From Puffinus mauretanicus (taxonomy: Eukaryota > Chordata > Aves > Procellariiformes > Procellariidae), in assembly GCA_023333565.1 (NCBI GenBank), contig JAJKFH010003470.1, positions 186,001 to 250,000 on the forward strand: DNA of 64,000 bases, in the 5' to 3' direction. The position numbers were made by a program, and so were the translations under genes. Shown here piece by piece: positions 60,401 to 64,000 of this stretch; within the stretch, counting starts at the first letter, position 1, and each line of letters opens with the position of its first letter. Below the pieces are notes generated by a model. The model saw only the letters and a program-made list of their open reading frames with translations. It was not told the origin of the DNA and did no database searches.

Positions 60401-63400
60401 ACAAACCAAAATAAACTATCAAAAGGGTGACAATAAAAATGGTGAGTAGTTCAGAGACAGCATGGTTTGCATGAGTGAAAAGCAGATGTGAGGCATCCCA
60501 AAATACAGTACGGAATTACAAGATATTCTCACTGCTTCTTTGCCTGTATGTAAGAACGATTACCTTGCAGGAAATCCAACTTATAAATAATAATGAGCCA
60601 CTTCCTAAAATTTGTGCCAAACAATGTGGTGACAGAAGCAGGGCATAAATCTTCAAGTTATTTCCATGAATACAGGCACTTTGTGTATACAGTCATATGT
60701 ACACATTGCTCAGCAGAGCAAGTTAGCCTACGAGGGCCTGGGATTAGTCTGGCTATGCTGCCTCCTTTTCTCCAAGCCAGGCTATTCAGAATTAAATCAG
60801 GTTGTTTACACGATTATGCCCTTTAAGATTACGTATTTGAACTCCAAGTTCACAAAAGAACAGTAACTCTCCATTCCAATCCCTACAGAGCTCAACTGCC
60901 CAACTAGGGCTCTACACCCAACCACCTGAGCCGTCCTCCCCACTTTTCCTCCTTCACAGATTTCCCTGAGATGCGCCCCATATCAGAACTTGGGAAAAGA
61001 AAGTGAAATGCTGAGAATTCCTCCTCCTCCTCCTCCCCAGCTCTTTCCCCAGAGGGGAGAGAACAACTCTTTCGCCTCTTTTTCTCCATTTTAAATGCAG
61101 CAGAGCCTGAGGGTGGTATTTTGGCAAGGGAACAGAAGAAAAGCAGACAACAGAAGCTTGCAATTCCAACCTTACCGCCACTAGAAACACTTTCTTATGG
61201 CATGCTTGAGAATCAGGTGACTTAGCTCAACCACAGCTAAATACTCAAGGTGACTAAAAGCGGCATCCTAAAAATATCTTCATATGGTACAACAGAGGTA
61301 AGCAGGCGTATCCTGTCAAACTCACACCCCAAGCTAGAGGACACTAGAAGCTGGGAGTAGAAATTTTATAACCTACACAGAAGATAAATTAAGAATCAAA
61401 TCCGTCTTCCAAATTGCATACATACACAATGTAAATGCCACCTCTGTAGCACTGATGTTTACCTGAGAGGCAGAACTACATGAAATATGGGTTTGTGCTT
61501 CACAAATGCTAAATGTCTAAGTGACATTAAATTACATACACAGCTCTCACATGAAGCCTGAAATGCTGACTTTGAACAACAACTAGGGGGAGAATAATCC
61601 TAGCTGAAGTATGTATGGAAATTTAAATGATGCCGAGTCTTTATATTGAAATATATACACATTAGTGAAAACTTTGTATGAAGATTTCCTCAATATTTAC
61701 TGTCAGATAACAGATACTTTGCTAGTATTCCATATGTTTTACCATATACTGTGCTACATATTTTCTGCATATTAAATATTTATTCTACTATGAAACTAAA
61801 TGGTGTTTTTCTTTAAATAAGTTCATGGACAGCCATTAACGCTTACTTTGCCAGTAGTCTCATATGGAGAAGCCTCAAAGTTTAATCCTACAGCTGAGAA
61901 ATAACCAAAAGCAAAATGGTGGTCTTTGCTTTAGCAAACTATACGATGAACTAAGCTGAATTAAAAACTGACCACTACTAAAAGAAAACAACTCCTCCTC
62001 TCACCCTCCTTTCCACCATCTCTCTGCCACCAACTGCTTGTCATCCTTTTACTTTCCCCTTCCCTACTCCAAAGCATGTGATTATTTTTTGTCCTCTTCT
62101 CCCACACTTTTCCCCTTTGGGCCAGCTCCAGTGCTTTTCTGCTCATAAAGTAAACTGATCAAACAGGTTACCCTGGCAGGATAATTTTCTCACATTGTCA
62201 TGAGCTGTATTAGCTTACTATGGCAATCAAAGTACCATTAGAGATTGTTCCAATTAAAAGTGAAACACAATATTGTGAACAGGAATAGGAGAGTGTGGAA
62301 GAGAATGTTCATTCGGTTCAAGCCATCTTATGAAATAGTATTTATAGATTTTAGCTAAGATGCAGGAGGAAGAGGAGTATCATGGCTTTATGACCCCCAC
62401 TTTCCCATTAAGAATTACCACTTCATCCCCCTTTTTTTTCCCCTCATTGACTGTACCCTAATATTTGACTAATTTTCAGTATCATTAATTTATCACTGTC
62501 AAAAAAATATTTGGAGAAAAAGGAAAATTCCCAGTAGCTTGAAGCTGCTGAAAAAAATAGTAGAAACTCCATCATTCCATTTTATCAGCTGTTCAAGTTT
62601 CCACCCTTCCAACACATCACTTGATCAACATTTTCAATAATATTAACTATGCACATCTTTTCAATGCACCTTTCCCCTTCAAAGTTCCCTAAGCCTAGAA
62701 TGTAACCCCAGTGCTTTCTCTTGGAGTACTCTTGAAAATGCTCATGTTTTTTACCACGTCAGGTTCTCCTCTCTTTTAAGATGAATGTGACCTGCATTTT
62801 CATTCTCTCAAAAGAAGCTCCTTTTTTACTGAAGAAGACGCAAGCACTGCAGGGGCACCAAATAATACTGTGGGCTTTAGCAGTAGCCCAGGCCTTAGAA
62901 ATGACTCCCTCTGTCTGTCTCTCTCTGACCTACTTTTCACTTTACATGTAGCTTTCTGAGTCGGGAACACTAAAAAGACTGATCTGAGTGGAAAGGAAAA
63001 GCCTGGTTAAGATGGGTGAATTCATGCTATAGACAAAACCAGGCACAAAGCCTATGCACCAGTTAAGGTGTCTGAAAAAGAAACAAAACAAAACAAAAAC
63101 CCACACCAAACAACACCAGTACAATTATTCCCAGGAATTATTATTAATGCTGGCTCTTTGCTGTACGTATTAATGCAGGAACACCGGAAGGATGTTCCAA
63201 TATGAAATAGTCACCTGTAGCAATACCAACTTCTGAAAAGAAACAGAGATATTAAAAACTAAAAAAGTATGCTGAAACAAGCATATCACACAGAAGCCAC
63301 ATTTTTCTCCTCATGACAACAGCACTGTTTTTAGAACTGGTTTTTAAATAACAAATAGATATCCAGAAGGATTTTGCACATCAAGAAATCTAACTGGGGG

Positions 63401-64000
63401 ACTGTGGGGGCAGGGGGGGATGCAATTTAACATTTGCAGAGTTTACTTGGACTTTGAAGTTTTATTGTTCTAGTATGAAAAGATGTCTTTGTACATATCC
63501 TATGCAAACAACTGAATTTCCAGCAGCAGTAAGTTTAGAAAAACATTGCCAAAAAGACTTTTTAGACAACTTAAAGCTGCACAGAACTTTTGATACAAAA
63601 GTTATAGTAGTGCCATGTTGAATCATGATGGTGTGCATTAAGGGTATTTATGTTGTCACTTGAAGGTGGGGGGTGCGACTGTGTCATAACAATATTATTG
63701 ATAAATCTTAAAATTTCCACCTGACACTTTGCAAAGATATATTGACAGATCATTTAGAAATGTAGTGTCTTTAGAGAACCATTAGGAGGAGAAACTGACT
63801 GACAATTCACAAGAGAAATGAGACCCATTAAAAGCAAACAACAAAACTTAGATTTGTCATCAAGCAGAATGTTTGGCTTGGCAATGTCACAGAACATGTA
63901 AACAATTTGTATAGAACAAATCTAAAGGCAAGACCTTTGGTGAGCATAAAGTGCATGATTTCGGGGAAAAATGGCCTTGTTTACTAGTATCCTGGATAAT
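57465..64000. other. Unique AT-rich DNA, no gene recognised
   Basis: No gene or known repeat family is recognised. Only short low-complexity tracts are seen: (CTC)n at 61018-61037, an AAAAC run at about 63075-63100, and a short G-rich stretch at 63397-63420. Confidence 0.55.

Noticed and set aside
61018..61037. (CTC)n run as coding Glu-rich or regulatory site
   Set aside because: A short trinucleotide run with no gene context; the Glu-rich minus-strand frame is a low-complexity artefact.
1..64000. CRISPR arrays, tRNA, rRNA, snRNA, bacterial operons
   Set aside because: No regularly spaced repeats, no cloverleaf with A and B boxes, no recognisable small RNA sequence, and the transposon content is clearly that of a vertebrate nuclear genome.

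Overview
This window looks like 64 kb of an AT-rich vertebrate nuclear genome, almost certainly a bird. All the retrotransposon sequence I recognise is avian in character. There are several generations of CR1 LINEs, the young ones ending in the octamer microsatellite (ATTCTATG)n. There are two solo LTRs with 5-bp target-site duplications (TSDs). One LTR has ends and an internal sequence that I know as an endogenous retrovirus (ERV) family common outside the galliforms, so a neoavian bird is the likeliest source (inference). I found no host protein-coding exon I could name, no tRNA, rRNA or snRNA gene, no CRISPR array and no bacterial features. The window is best read as an intergenic stretch or a large intron. 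Most short open frames are chance frames or antisense shadows of the CR1 reverse transcriptase.

Layout. 1-2.6 kb: unique AT-rich DNA. 2.6-6.48 kb: a long CR1 on the plus strand that keeps the ORF1 coiled coil and SGNH-esterase region, the ORF2 APE endonuclease and the full reverse transcriptase, but is broken by at least four frameshifts or small deletions and by substitutions at two catalytic motifs. 6.5-15.2 kb: unique. 15.24-15.65 kb: a much older amniote CR1 relic on the minus strand. 15.65-23.5 kb: unique. 23.53-24.12 kb: a 592-bp solo LTR (minus) flanked by ACTTC. 28.1-29.4 kb: a previously unannotated-looking inverted duplication (two 120-bp arms, 95% identical, about 1.08 kb apart), whose right arm abuts the broken end of another CR1 relic. 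34.3-35.6 kb: a diverged direct duplication with about 1.07 kb offset. 41.57-41.93 kb: an old, internally deleted CR1. 48.38-49.34 kb: a 955-bp solo LTR flanked by TGTAG, with a CpG-rich core. 50.35-50.79 kb: a CR1 3' fragment. 55.90-57.46 kb: a nest in which a young CR1 (minus) has inserted into the 3' part of an older minus-strand CR1. 57.5-64 kb: unique.

How the parts relate. There is no operon-like or pathway logic here. The history is one of layered insertion: an ancient amniote CR1, several middle-aged CR1 tails, then two young CR1 copies of one subfamily (about 96% identical in the shared reverse transcriptase) in opposite orientations about 50 kb apart, plus two LTR insertions reduced to solo LTRs. 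The most unusual structure is the 28.1-29.4 kb inverted repeat, which no transposon I know explains and which looks like a templated insertion at a break.
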